Assembly: GCF_037975245.1 (NCBI RefSeq) | Contig: NC_092563.1 | Location: 1,515,001 to 1,579,000, forward strand | From: Apostichopus japonicus | Taxonomy: Eukaryota > Echinodermata > Holothuroidea > Aspidochirotida > Stichopodidae | Length of the DNA stretch: 64,000 bases | Direction: 5' to 3' | Shown here: one piece after another, positions 13,601 through 26,840 of the stretch | How positions within the stretch are numbered: the stretch's first letter is position 1 | Layout of the letters: each line of letters starts with the position of its first letter | The notes under the pieces: model-generated | The model's database searches: none | What the model was told of the DNA's origin: nothing | Seen by the model: only the letters and a program-made list of their open reading frames with translations | Position numbers and translations under genes: made by a program

Positions 13601-16600
13601 TAAATTCATTAAAAGCAAAAAAAATTGCTTTCTAGTAGCAGGAGGAAAGATATGCAATGAATGAATGTATGCATCACTGCAGTTGACATGAAACAGTTTG
13701 CAAAGATCTTAAATGTTTGTGAAATGGTTAAAGAGACAAATTAAGATCTAGTTCTTGCTGGCTTTTTGTTTGTTTTGTTTTATGCTGGTTGACTCCCTGC
13801 ATCACTGCCTATGACTTTTTATTTCTTTTAGTTTTGCATGCAAGTTACAGTAAAGAGAGATTGTAAAAGGAAATATCTACCAATTGATCAGTATTAAACA
13901 TACATTATGTAGAATAAAATATTGCAGTCTTGAAGCCTTATTGCCATTATATTACTCTGCAAGACCAGTGTAAACTGAAACTATTTATATGCATTTATTG
14001 TTGTACTGTACTTGTTTATCTTAGGAATGATCTTTTCAACGCAAGATGTTTTGATGTTTGGAAAGTTCAGAATACATCCCATTTCACATGTTAAATCATT
14101 CAGTGTTGTATTTTTGCTTTTATTTCATTATACCTGTAGTGTATTTATGCGAGCTTTAAATTTTATAGTTTCAGAATGTTTTCTTCCTTGAAATGTAAAT
14201 TAATATAACTTTGCCTATTCCGTAGGAAGAAGTATTTACAGCTGTTGGCAAGAAAACAATAGAAAGTTGTGTCAAAGGTTACAATGGAACAATATTTGCA
14301 TAGTAAGTTGAAATACTTCTCTGGTATATTTCTTTTTTTGTTTGTTTTGTTTGCTTTTGTTTTAATATTTCATATTCTTTATTTCTCTGTTAAACAGAAA
14401 TTATAAATGATACCTCATTGTCTGAGGTGCTTGTGAAGTTGTTAAGTTTGAAGTGTCTTCTCAGTTTATAGAGCACTCTGATGAACTCTAGAGCTGAATT
14501 AGTCCTGGGAAATTAAACATCTTTCTGGTATTCTGTTATGAGATTTTGATAATAAGGATAAGATCTACTCAATAAAATCTGCCGAATTAATTGTATTGAG
14601 TATTTCTAGCCACTTTCACATTTTTCATATTTTACTTTTTCTCAGTGGCCAGACAGGATCAGGGAAAACATTCACTATGCTCGGTAAGTTTGAGATCTTT
14701 CCATAATCATGAAATTTAACAATATCGAACAAGGAATGGAAAAAAACAACTCATAATTGAAACTGTTAGTGGTATGAGATCATTTTGTACACACAGTCTC
14801 ATGCTTTAAAGCAGGTTTAAGCTGGCTTTAACTTTTTGCGTTGAAAGTATTTATGTTATGTATAAAATTTCATGGATTTCTTTTTTTTTGTGGACGTTAC
14901 AGGACCATCCGAAAAGGGAGATAACTTTCATCATGAGCTCCGTGGGGTCATTCCAAGGAGCTTTGAATATCTTTTTAGCTTGGTCAACCGAGAAAGGGAG
15001 AAGGTAAGAGCTGACTCAATAAATTAATATCCACATCATCAAGCAAATGATACAAGGGATATCAATCAGAATATTTCATGTCATATTTTGTGTGTGTCAA
15101 ACATTAGTATATCAAGAATGTGTCTACAGTTTATTTCTTTTATTCAACTTCACAGCAAGGTGACAAGTTTGAGTTCCTCTGTCGTTGTTCATTTCTTGAG
15201 ATATACAACGAACAGATCTTTGACCTTCTGGATCCTGCCTCGGCCGGTCTCAACCTCAGAGAGAATATGAAGAAAGGAGTCTTTGTTGATGGAATCATAG
15301 AACAGACTGTGAATAGCCCCCATGAGGCATATAATGTAAGAAGGAGAACTCAGGTTTTATAATGCTGAAATTGCCCATGGGCGATAATTCACAGAACTAT
15401 GCCTTGCTGAAAGATATTATGTGTTGAATCTACTGGAGAAGAGCATTGGAAAAATCTCTGAACAAAATATTTCAAGAGAAAAGGATCTAGTTTACACAAT
15501 AAGACCTAACACATAGAGAATAATTTTCAAGCATAACCAATGATGGCTGTATATGCCTTCTTTTGTTTCTCTAGAATGTGGTCATTTCATCCCTTAGATT
15601 GTTAATAAAACCTGAAACAATGAGTTGTAAGCCAAGCATTTATTTCTTTGTTCTATCAGTTTGGTGCAATGTATTAATTATTTATATTTTGTTGATAACT
15701 TGATTTATTCCTCAGGTCTTATCAGCTGGCTGGCTGAACAGGAGAGTTGCAGCAACATCAATGAACAGGGAGAGCTCTAGGAGTCATGCAGTCTTTACTG
15801 TTTCCATAGAAACTAAGGTAAAAATGAGTTTTATGTTTCACTAACACCATCATCCGGGTTGATAGATTTCAAGCATATCTGATGAAATGTCAGTTGACAT
15901 ATTCTTTTAATCTTAACTTAATGGAGATGCAATGAAGTACTTACAACCGCTACACTTGTAGTCTTCATATCAAAGTGTTTGGCCATTGAGGACTAAATTC
16001 TCTTTTTCCTGAGCTGAATGATTCCTCAATAAGATTACAAAATTGGCTAAGGTAAGGGCCATGGATCACCTCCTCCTAATGTTGACATTTAACCTTACAG
16101 AATAGCACATCTTCATGTGTCACTTTGTGACCTTCAACACTTTCCATCCTATTCATATCGGAACCTGATTCTTAATTTCATGACATGTTTGTTTTTTAGG
16201 AAAAGAAGGCTGGAGTGGCTAATGTCAAAGTCAGTCAGCTTCATCTGGTGGACTTGGCTGGTTCCGAGAGGCAGAAGGACACTAAAACTGATGGCATCAG
16301 GCTAAAGGAAGCCGGCAGCATCAATAAATCACTCTCCACGTTGGGCAACGTGATCATGGCGTTAGTCGACATAGCCCACGGAAAGAAACGATTTGTTCCT
16401 TACAGGAACTCAAAGTTGAGTTTCCTTCTCAGGGTGAGTTTTTGCAGGCAAAAAAGCTACCTGAAAATTTGGGCACAGTTTTTGTGATATTTTGAAACAT
16501 ATCTTTTAAGTTTTCTGTGAATTTTATTACTTGTTTAAGTTGAACTAGGAAAAGTCCTAAAATGTTCAGAAATTTTGTTATTTATTTCTTTCTTGATTAT

Positions 16601-19600
16601 TAGAAATGTAATGTTGTTCAGTTGCTTACATAGGAATAACTGTGGAGAAACTCTGAAATGTTTGTCCTGCAATACACAATAGATTTAAGTTAATGCACAG
16701 GACAGACTTATTTAGACTCCTGCAAGGAGGGAATGCCTGAAAATGATTTATCAAGTTCTACCAAACACACAAGCTTTGCTGATTCAATTTTCTTGTGTTC
16801 CTAACTGAATGCATAATTCATTCTTGCTTCAAGTTGCTTGCCACTAATTATCAGGTATTTCGGTCACATAAGTTTAGCAGTTTGAGTGGACCTAAGTTTT
16901 TGAAGATTATTCTGTAATCAGGAAATGCAGAAAGTGATTCTCCTCACATGAACATAGCTTGATTTTATACAGAGATCTGTTGGATATTAGTGTGTGTAAA
17001 TACACTTTTGGTTTCTTTCCTCAGGATTCCTTGGGTGGAAATTCCAAAACCTTCATCATTGCCAATGTCCATCCAGGTGCCAAGTGAGTAATTTTGTCCT
17101 ATTGCTTTTATCTCTGTTTGAAAAAGGTAATGTTCAGACGAGTTTTCCAGCTGAAGAGTTTGGTAGATTAATTAATTTAGTCGCAAATTTCTTTTATCGA
17201 CTTAAAATCTGCATTTCCAGATTGTGCGAATGTCTCAGAGAAGGAAATATAGAAGTTATGAATTTATAGAGCTGCATGATGTGTTCATTCAAGTACAAAG
17301 AAAACTACTATATATATTCTTTTGGATACTTTTGTTTTTGAGATGTTTGCTGCTGAAGACTTTGGTTCAAATTACCTCTTTATCTTCTTACCAAGAAGAT
17401 GAGTAACAAACAAGTAAACCAGTGGATAATAAAACAGTTTACAACAAGATTAAAGCTATCTAAAACTTAAAAAAAAATCACTAAAAGGGCTGTTTTAATT
17501 CACGCAGATGTTTTGGCGAGACGCTTTCAACGCTAAACTTTGCCAGGAGAGCTAAGATGATCAAGAACAAGGTTGGTGTTTTTTTACTTTTACTTTTAAG
17601 TTTGGAAGAGACGTAAAGCTCTCTGCAGGCTTTATATGGCCAGATAAAACTTATTTGCATATCTGGATTGACTCTATATCTAGTTATATCTGGCTTGATA
17701 TGGCCAGATAAAACTTTATCTGCATATCTGGATTGACTGTATATCCAGTTATATCTGGCTTTATATGGCCAGATAAAACTTGATCTGCCAATCTGGATTG
17801 ACTCTATATCCAGTTATATCTGGCTTTATATGGCCAGATAAAGGCTTCATATGGCCAGATTATACCAGATATAAAGCCAGATCTGGGATTTCGGTAAGGA
17901 TTGAAAGGGAGGCTGGTAGTAGTCTGTTACTAACAATATAAATGTGAGCAGTTTCTCTGAAATTGATCTATAAACATATCTAAAATGCTGAATAGTCTCT
18001 CTAAGATTTTTTCAACATTTCAGATATTTGTAACTTTAGTTCTAAGTACCAATTATTGGATAAGCAGTAACATCTAACCGGATGGTACTTTGTTTATCCT
18101 CAAGATATGAGAATTGAGCACAACTTGTAAAAGAGGTTGTTCAGTCTGTTCCGATCACTTTGGTGTCACTCCCGATTTACCTTTAGGCCGTTGTGAATGA
18201 AGATGCCCAAGGTAACGTTAGCCACTTGCAAGCCGAGATCCGACGACTGAAGGAGGAGCTCTGTCAGTTTCAAACTGGAACGATACCTCACCCCCTCGGA
18301 CCAGCCGCAGGCGACGATAAAAGCAGTAAGTGTAATTGCGACCATCTTTATCATTATTTCATGAATAACTTTCATCAAGTTTCCCTTTAATCTAATGTAA
18401 TTATGAAAATAGTTTAATATTTACTGCTGTTGATGTTTATCTTTGCTTTCTACACTCAAGTTGTAATGCTGAGATATTTTATGTGCCGACTATATGTAAT
18501 GGGATGAAAACTGATTAATTAAAATGCAATAGATATCTTGAATGATGGAGAAGCACCAAAAGACATTGCATGCGGAAGATATTGTCTGCTGTCGAATATT
18601 CCAAACACCTTCTCGTTTGCCTTTCTTTAGATGAAGCAACGGTTGGTAGTCAGAACGTTGGGGTGTCATCGTCAGAGCTCAGGAAGTGGAAGAAAAACTT
18701 TTATAATGCGATGAAACTGAGAGAAGAATCAGTGAAGGTATCTTCCCTATAAATTTTGAATATTTTTGATCTTGATTTAAATATTTCTTAGTTGTCTCAC
18801 AAGAGAGTATTTCTTTGTCACAATTCTTTTATTCATAACGAATATTAAATTGATCTTTTTTGGTTTTGGTTTTCGTAGGATTTAACTGACAGGGTTTCTC
18901 AGTTGGAGACTCTCTGCAGGAAGAAAGACAAATTCATTCAGTCCTCTAAGATGTTAACCAGGTTCAGGGAGAACACAATCGCTCAGCTTCAGAAAACTGG
19001 ACAGATGTCACCGACAGAGAAAGAGGTATCTTTAATCTGAATAATTGTAATCTTCTTTCGAGTAATACTCTGTATATTTGATAACGTAGTAAAGATAGAA
19101 AAGAAGTCGGCAGCAAACAGATTTACTTTCACTACCAAATTGTAGACCTAATAATATAGAAATGGTAAACCTAACCGTAGCCTATCGTGTGATGTGAAGT
19201 TCCTAAGTTTGAATATATTGGCATTTAGTAAGCTCGGTTTTCAGAGAGAATACAAAGCCTACACTTTGCAACCCAACTAGGTGTTTGCAAATGTGCAGTA
19301 ATGTGATAACTTATTAGAGTCAGTTTAAATCTGACCATTTCAAAAATCATTAAGTATGTCAACAATGTGCATAACTATATGCACACATAAATAACAGTTG
19401 TGGTCTGACATATTTGGTTCTAAAGGTAAAAGGGTGGAGGGTCCAGGTAGTGAGTGAGTCCTAACCCTGGAAGAAAATAGCACATTTTTGCTTTGCTTTT
19501 ACACCCTTCTGATTGAACTGTCAGCTTGCAGGAATTCATAAGTCTTCTTTTCTGCTGTCATCAAATAACTCCTGTTTTTGTTTCAGTCTCAAGGTACGTA

Positions 19601-22600
19601 ATAACAAAACAGAACAACAGTTAGTTATGTAATAGAAATAGTAGCTAAGAGTTATTTTTCTGGCCGACCATGTTCTTTCATAGAAATCGTTAACGGCAGA
19701 GGTCCGTGCCATGAAAGAGCTCGTGGAGCACAACCCCATGGTGCTGAAGTACGCTATAGAGAACAAGAAACTGAGAGAGGAGGTGCAAAGACTCAAAACT
19801 ATGGAAATGGTTCAGAGTGGACTCGACTTTACCGCAGAGCAATGTGCCCAGCTGGACAAGGCATTTAAAGAACTAAAAGAAAACGTGGATGGTTAGTAGC
19901 AAAACTTAATAAACAGTTTTATCATTACTGAACTCTTCTGGGGTTTTCTAGTTTGTCCCCCCACCCCCCCCCCATCATTGAACCCCTCATCCAACTATTT
20001 ATTTTGCCACCAAGAAACTTTTAAAAGCAAATTTGAAATATTTTTGTCCTGCCCAAACTGGTGTAATCAGCTGTTTGTCAGTCTAATCCTGTGATAACAG
20101 TTACTTCATTTAATATGTATAATATGTTTTAGGTTACCACTGCATTGAATCTCTGCCGTAATATTCTGTTTATTGTCTCCCAAATGAGACATGAAGTAAA
20201 TCTATATAACATGTTGAATTTTATGCTGTGTCTTGAAAGTCGCAAATACTTATAACATTTTGATTTCTTCAGACGCTGGTAACTTCCGTTTTGATGGGAC
20301 ACCTTCAAGCACACCGACATCAATGCAAGTTCCCGTGGCAACTGTAGAAAGACAGAAGGCACAGCTGCAGGAGTTGCAAGCCCAGTTAGATTCGGTAACT
20401 ACTTGTTTATATTTCGTTTATATTTTCTGGTCTAACGCTCATCATTCTACAGTGGTTTATTTAAAAGGGTCAAACTGTAATTTTATTATTCAAAATTTCG
20501 ACATTTTTAATATAAATATCTTGACTTCTCATCTTGGAAATATCAACTTTTAAGAGAGGACAAAATTTTGACATTGCAGGTCAAAATTATGACTTCCAAC
20601 TGAAATGTTCAATTTTTAGAGATAAATTATTTTTGCCACTATCAAATTCTCTTGTGTGTAATGATAAAATTTAAATTGATTCATTGTTATGTAATGAGTG
20701 TTCTACCACACGTGACCAATGTCAGTGCTTTCTTCATTGAACTTGTTCAAACATTGGCTGTAAGGTGAAAGGTCATAACTAAAAGAATTGTACAACAAAG
20801 TAATTTAATATTGCCATTGCATTAGGAGGGTGAAGCATACAACACAACAGTATTTTGATGTCACACTGTATATTATCAACTTTAACTTCTTGTTAATTCA
20901 AAGAATAATTTATCTGGTATTGCATAGCAAAATACTATTGATAGTGAACACTTTGGGTCACAAATTAGTGCATTTTTTACCGTTTGTGATAATCAAAAGG
21001 AAAATATCAAAACTCAAAAAATTAATCCCTTTACTTGTAAGCTCCTCCCCCTCCCCCTCCCTCCCCCTCCTCCTCAACAAGACAAATATGAACAGTCGGC
21101 CGACTGCTTCACAGCCATTCAGACGACTTACAGAATTTATCAGTTCCCGTTGTTGCTACTGGCATTTAGGGTTTTGTAGCCTTATATAGCAACCTAACTG
21201 GTCCTTTGATTTGGGTGAGGCCTCCCAGTAGGCTTCATGTTCATTTCATTATATTGTCTTGTTCTTGTCAATCATATACATGATTGATGGTTGTTTGTAT
21301 TAGTGTGTGGTTTTGTAGTGTGATATTGGGGTTGCTCTTCTGTCTTTCAAGGAACTCAACCTTGATTTTTCTAATTTTCTCCACACAATGCTAGACCCGT
21401 CAAGAGGCAGCTGAACAGAAGGAGTTGTTTCATCGTAAGAGAACAGAGATGGAGGGAGAGTTGGAGTCATCCAGGAGGAATGCTCAGGAGTTAGAGACGG
21501 CCCTGGAGGGCATGAAGGCTAAAAACAGACTTGAAAGAGATGCCATGCATGATATGCACATGCAAACCATTAAGGTGAGGCGATGGAGACCCACCCGGAA
21601 TTATTATAAAGTAACATGGGGCAGGAGATGATGGGTTTAGGACTTTAATTATTAACAACAACCACTATCTGTCTTGTATGACAACCATTCCTACCATCTT
21701 AGGTTTGTCAGAAGGTCAACATGCAGTTCATTTATGTACAGTATATTGCCTTGAGCTTTCTTTATACATCATGATTTTGTTGGGTTACTACTTTAGTCCC
21801 TCCACTATCCTAAACTGAAACTTGTAAGGACAATATCCCAAGTTCCTATCTTGCAATCATTCTGGTTATCAAAACAACTTAAGACTTCCAAAACGAGTCT
21901 GGGACTCAGTTTAATTGCGGTACAGTCCCCTTGGATGGGTGAATAGTTTGTGAGCGACGCTGTCAATTTACCTCCGCCCGAGATGATTGAAGAATACGCA
22001 CAGGGTGTGAGAGTGCCTTCATGTCGTCATTGAAGAATACGCACAGGGTGTGAGAGTGCCTTCATGATCATCATTTCTTGTAGAATACACACAGGGTGAG
22101 AGAGTGCCTTCATGATCATCATTTCTTGTATAATACACACAGGGTGTGAGAGTGCCTTCATGATCGTCATTTCTTGTAGAATACACACAGGGTGCGAGAG
22201 TGCCTTCATGTCGTCATTGAAGAATACGCACAGGGTGTGAGAGTGCCTTCATGATCATCATTTCTTGTAGAATACACACAGGGTGAGAGAGTGCCTTCAT
22301 GTCGTCATTGAAGAATACACACAGGGTGTGAGAGTGCCTTCATGATCGTCATTTCTTGTAGAATACACACAGGGTGCGAGAGTGCCTTCATGTCGTCATT
22401 GAAGAATATGCACAGGGTGAGAGAGTGCCTTCATGATCATCATTTCTTGTAAAATACGCACAGGGTGAGAGAGTGCCTTCATGATCATCATTTCTTGTAG
22501 AATACACACAGGGTGTGAGAGTGCCTTCATGATCATCATTTCTTGTAGAATACACACAGGGTGTGAGAGCGCCTTCATGAACATCATTTCTTGTAGAATA

Positions 22601-25600
22601 CACACAGGGTGTGAGAGTGCCTTCATGATCATCATTTCTTGTAGAATACACACAGGGTGAGAGAGTGCCTTCATGATCATCATTTCTTGTAGAATACGCA
22701 CAGGGTGAGAGAGTGCCTTCATGATCATCATTTCTTGTAGAATACGCACAGGGTGAGAGAGTGCCTTCATGATCATCATTTCTTGTAGAATACACACAGG
22801 GTGAGAGAGTGCCTTCATGATCATCATTTCTTGTAGAATACGCACAGGGTGAGAGAGTGCCTTCATGATCATCATTTCTTGTAGAATACGCACAGGGTGA
22901 GAGAGTGCCTTCATGTCGTCATTGAAGAATATGCACAGGGTGAGAGAGTGCCTTCATGATCATCATTTCTTGTAAAATACGCACAGGGTGAGAGAGTGCC
23001 TTCATGATCATCATTTCTTGTAGAATACACACAGGGTGTGAGAGTGCCTTCATGATCATCATTTCTTGTAGAATACACACAGGGTGTGAGAGCGCCTTCA
23101 TGATCATCATTTCTTGTAGAATACACACAGGGTGTGAGAGTGCCTTCATGATCATCATTTCTTGTAGAATACACACAGGGTGAGAGAGTGCCTTCATGAT
23201 CATCATTTCTTGTAGAATACGCACAGGGTGAGAGAGTGCCTTCATGATCATCATTTCTTGTAGAATACGCACAGGGTGAGAGAGTGCCTTCATGATCATC
23301 ATTTCTTGTAGAATACACACAGGGTGAGAGAGTGCCCTCATGATCATCATTTCTTGTAGAATACGCACAGGGTGAGAGAGTGCCTTCATGATCATCATTT
23401 CTTGTAGAATACGCACAGGGTGAGAGAGTGCCTTCATGATCATCATTTCTTGTAGAATACACACAGGGTGAGAGAGTGCCTTCATGATCATCATTTCTTG
23501 TAGAATACACACAGGGTGTGAGAGTGCCTTCATGATCGTCATTGAAGAATACACACAGGGTGAGAGAGTGCCTTCATGATCATCATTTCTTGTAGAATAC
23601 ACACAGGGTGAGAGAGTGCCTTCATGATCATCATTTCTTGTAGAATACACACAGGGTGAGAGAGTGCCTTCATGATCATCATTTCTTGTAGAATACGCAC
23701 AGGGTGCGAGAGAGTGCCTTCATGATCATCATTTCTTGTACTGTTATTTTCCTTCCAGACCATAACCACACCAAAAAAAAAGGCTGCATACAGTTTGCGG
23801 TCCAGATTGGTTCTGCGTAGCAGCGACACTCCAACAGCAGGCCAATCAGGGGAACCTTGTTATGATTCTACACCTCCCAGAGGAGACGATAGGGAGTTTC
23901 CGATGGGTATAATCGACGAAGAGGTGCCCGACCACGTACTGGAACAATGCACCGAAGCACTCACTGTCGAAGTCCAGAAACTTCAGGTATAGTCATAGAC
24001 ACATGATTATTATTATTTTTGTTCAATTTTTAAAAGAAGATTGATTGATGGAAGTTTATTCAATAATAGAAAGTAAACCCATTGAATCTGTAGAGCTTTA
24101 CCCTAGTTTTGGGTAGCAATGATATATGTGTTTAAGAATGTCAAGGGCTTTGGTAAAATTTTGAAGATCTGAAAGCCCTATTTAGAGCTCATTCATGTAA
24201 TACAGATTCAGAACACATAGTCATTTACTTAAAGGTAATGTGTCTGCATACTTCTTAGCAAACAAACAGCTTCTAACAAACGAAACCAAAGTACTAAATT
24301 GTAACTGTCATAACTGTAATCATAATGCCAGCTGTTGAAACAATAAAACTAAAGATGAGTTCGAAAAATAATTTTGGGTATAGACAGATCTTTCTTTGTT
24401 TGCAAATATGAGACAAGTTTAGGTGTAGGGAGGGGTGACCTTACTACTAGGGCTAACTTATTGCACTGGATATAGTCCAACGAACACCTTTGAGCTAAGA
24501 CATTAAAGTCAGGATCACACACACACACACATATATTTAATTCTCAAGACAATATATGTATTTGACACTGGTGAAAAATTGTGTACAATTATGTAATTTG
24601 ATCATGAAGTTTGCATTGTCTTGTACCTTTGTCACACTTATTAATTCTGGATCTTTTGAGCTGTTTCTCTAGATTTTAACCCTAACCCATACCCTTTTCT
24701 TCCTTTAATTCCCTTCAGGAAAAAAACACAGAGCTTCACAACCAGCAAGAGGTTAGTGAAGAAAATGTTATGAAGATGGCGCAGCAAATTTCAAAGCTGG
24801 AATACCAGAATGAGGTGAGCTACTGTTTTGCTTTTAATAACAAAATAGCATGAAAAGAAAAATTAACTAAAGGAACAGCATCTCTAAAAAAAATAGCTAC
24901 GCTGCATCCCCTCCCCACTCCGCACCTACCCACACTCCCAAGTTTTGGAAGAAAACCTTAAAATATCCCATTTCCATTTTTATGATGTTAGAAAGTACCC
25001 TTTCTCCCACATGCAAAGTAAGTTACTGTTTTTGATCAACTTCAAGTGCTCTTTTCTTGAACAAGAGTTTAAAGGAAATTGTGTGATTTCCCCACACAAA
25101 ACAAAGTCAATCATCCCCATGTTCCTCAAAGTTGGTACAGCTTTTGTTTTTACCAGGATTGAAGATGAAAACGATGCATTATCTTTACAAGAGGATATCA
25201 ATAAGCTGCATCTATGGTCTGAGTAATGGCAAATGTTATTTAATGTTAGCAAGTGTAAGATTCTGCACTTTGGTCATAATAACCATCGTTTCAACTACTT
25301 TATGAATGGTCAGCCATTAGAGACAGTGAATGAAGAAAAGGATCTTGGTGTTATTGTTTCAAGCTCTCTCAAATTAAATACACAAGTTGTTGCCTGTGTG
25401 AAAAGAGCCAACAGGATTTTGGGAATGATTTACAGTACTTTTGAAACTAAGGAACATGAATTAATGTTGCAACTTTATAAATCTCTTGTTTGTCCACACT
25501 TGGAATTTGCCATTCAAGCTTGGAACCCATATTTAAAAGGTGATATAGATTATCTGGAAAAAGTACAGAGAAGATTTACAAGGATGATACCTGTTTTGCA

Positions 25601-26776
25601 GCATTTGCCATACAATGAAAGACTTTCTGCTCTAAATCTCACAACATTATCCACCAGAAGACTAAGAGGAGATTTAATTGAAGCTTTTAAAATTATGAAA
25701 GGTTTCGTAAAAGCTAGCCCTCAATTATGGTTTGAATTTAGCGACATCTCTTTTACTAGAGGCCATTCAATGAAACTGTGCGCAAAATATTCAAAATTGA
25801 ATGTACGCAGACATTTTTTTTCGATCAGGGTTGTATCCGAAATGGAATGCCCTTCCACAGTCTGCCATTGATGCTACCAGTATTAATCAGTTCAAGGGAC
25901 TTTTGGACAGACATCTGCATTGTAGGGGAGTTACAAGAGCTGTGCTCTCTCTCCCTTCTTCATCCCACACTACATCTGTCTAGTGATGAGGTGTGGGATA
26001 CAGGTGAATACAGGTGAATAAACACATACAAAAGACTGAAAACAAAGATAGATTTGCGAAATAATTAAATTTTATTCAAACCATTGAATATGCACCAAAA
26101 AGGTGAATTATCTTTTCTGCATTTCGTTACGTCTAGTTCACAACTTAGTGTTAATGTTTGTTGAATCCATTTAATCTGATCAACAGTTGCACTCTGAGGA
26201 GAAGACAGAATGGAGTCAGATGAAAGAAAACTTAATGCATCAGGTCGAGAAGTTAACTGAGGAGCTCTCCACTCTCAGGAATACATATGAGAGTAAGAAT
26301 ATTTGTATTATCTTTTGTCTTGTAAATATGTAGATATATTGCATGGAGGGTATTAAATACAGTGTTAATACTGTAACACAGTGTTAACACTGTTATCATT
26401 TAGTTACAGGGATAGTCCAGATTAAAGATATTTAGTTTAATAGTTTAATATTTAGATTAATAGAAGAGGAATGTGCTCTGAGCATGCTGCTGGTGAAATT
26501 TGCATTATTCAGTTCCTGAGAACCATTTTGGTAATAACAACATGTGAAGTTGACACATGTTTTGTACCAAAGAGAGAAGTTCAGCAAACAGGTGTGATAC
26601 CATAGATACACACCAAACAACCTTGTTTTTATGTTTTTCTTCTCAAGTTCTCATCCGATTTTTCTAGCTCAAAATATGGATACATCTCGATATGAATATG
26701 AAACAGTCATCGTGTAATTTTTAATTTTACATCCTCTTAAGTTGTAACCCAATCCAGTTCAAAGTAAAAATATAAA

Positions 26777-26840
<64 letters not shown>

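Larger units (their letters stand above)
10616..17571 (+). other. KIF15: KIF15 exons 1-11: leader and motor domain
   Basis: Exons: 10616-10628, 11304-11334, 13260-13437, 14226-14302, 14646-14683, 14903-15003, 15156-15335, 15716-15817, 16200-16433, 17025-17083, 17508-17571. Exon 3 opens the motor with [15 protein letters not shown] and ends [13 protein letters not shown]. Exon 5 is only 38 nt and carries the P-loop. Exon 6 gives [14 protein letters not shown] and exon 7 [20 protein letters not shown]. Exon 8 holds switch I and exon 9 switch II followed by [19 protein letters not shown]. Exons 10-11 end the motor with [16 protein letters not shown]. All junctions are GT-AG. The 1.9-kb intron 2 carries a 236-bp tandem duplication and intron 11 a 65-bp array. 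Confidence 0.93.

Noticed and set aside
18738-19035. Donors GTATCTTCC and GTATCTTTA after KIF15 exons 13 and 14 as further U12 introns.
   Set aside because: They deviate from GTATCCTTT and no TTCCTTAAC-like branch site lies near the 3' ends; they are ordinary U2-type introns.
22027-23829. Several antisense open frames of 60-243 codons repeating a 16-residue motif.
   Set aside because: The frames follow from the 48-bp minisatellite whose unit is a multiple of three; the 43-bp units break them, and no start context, splice signals or homology support a gene.
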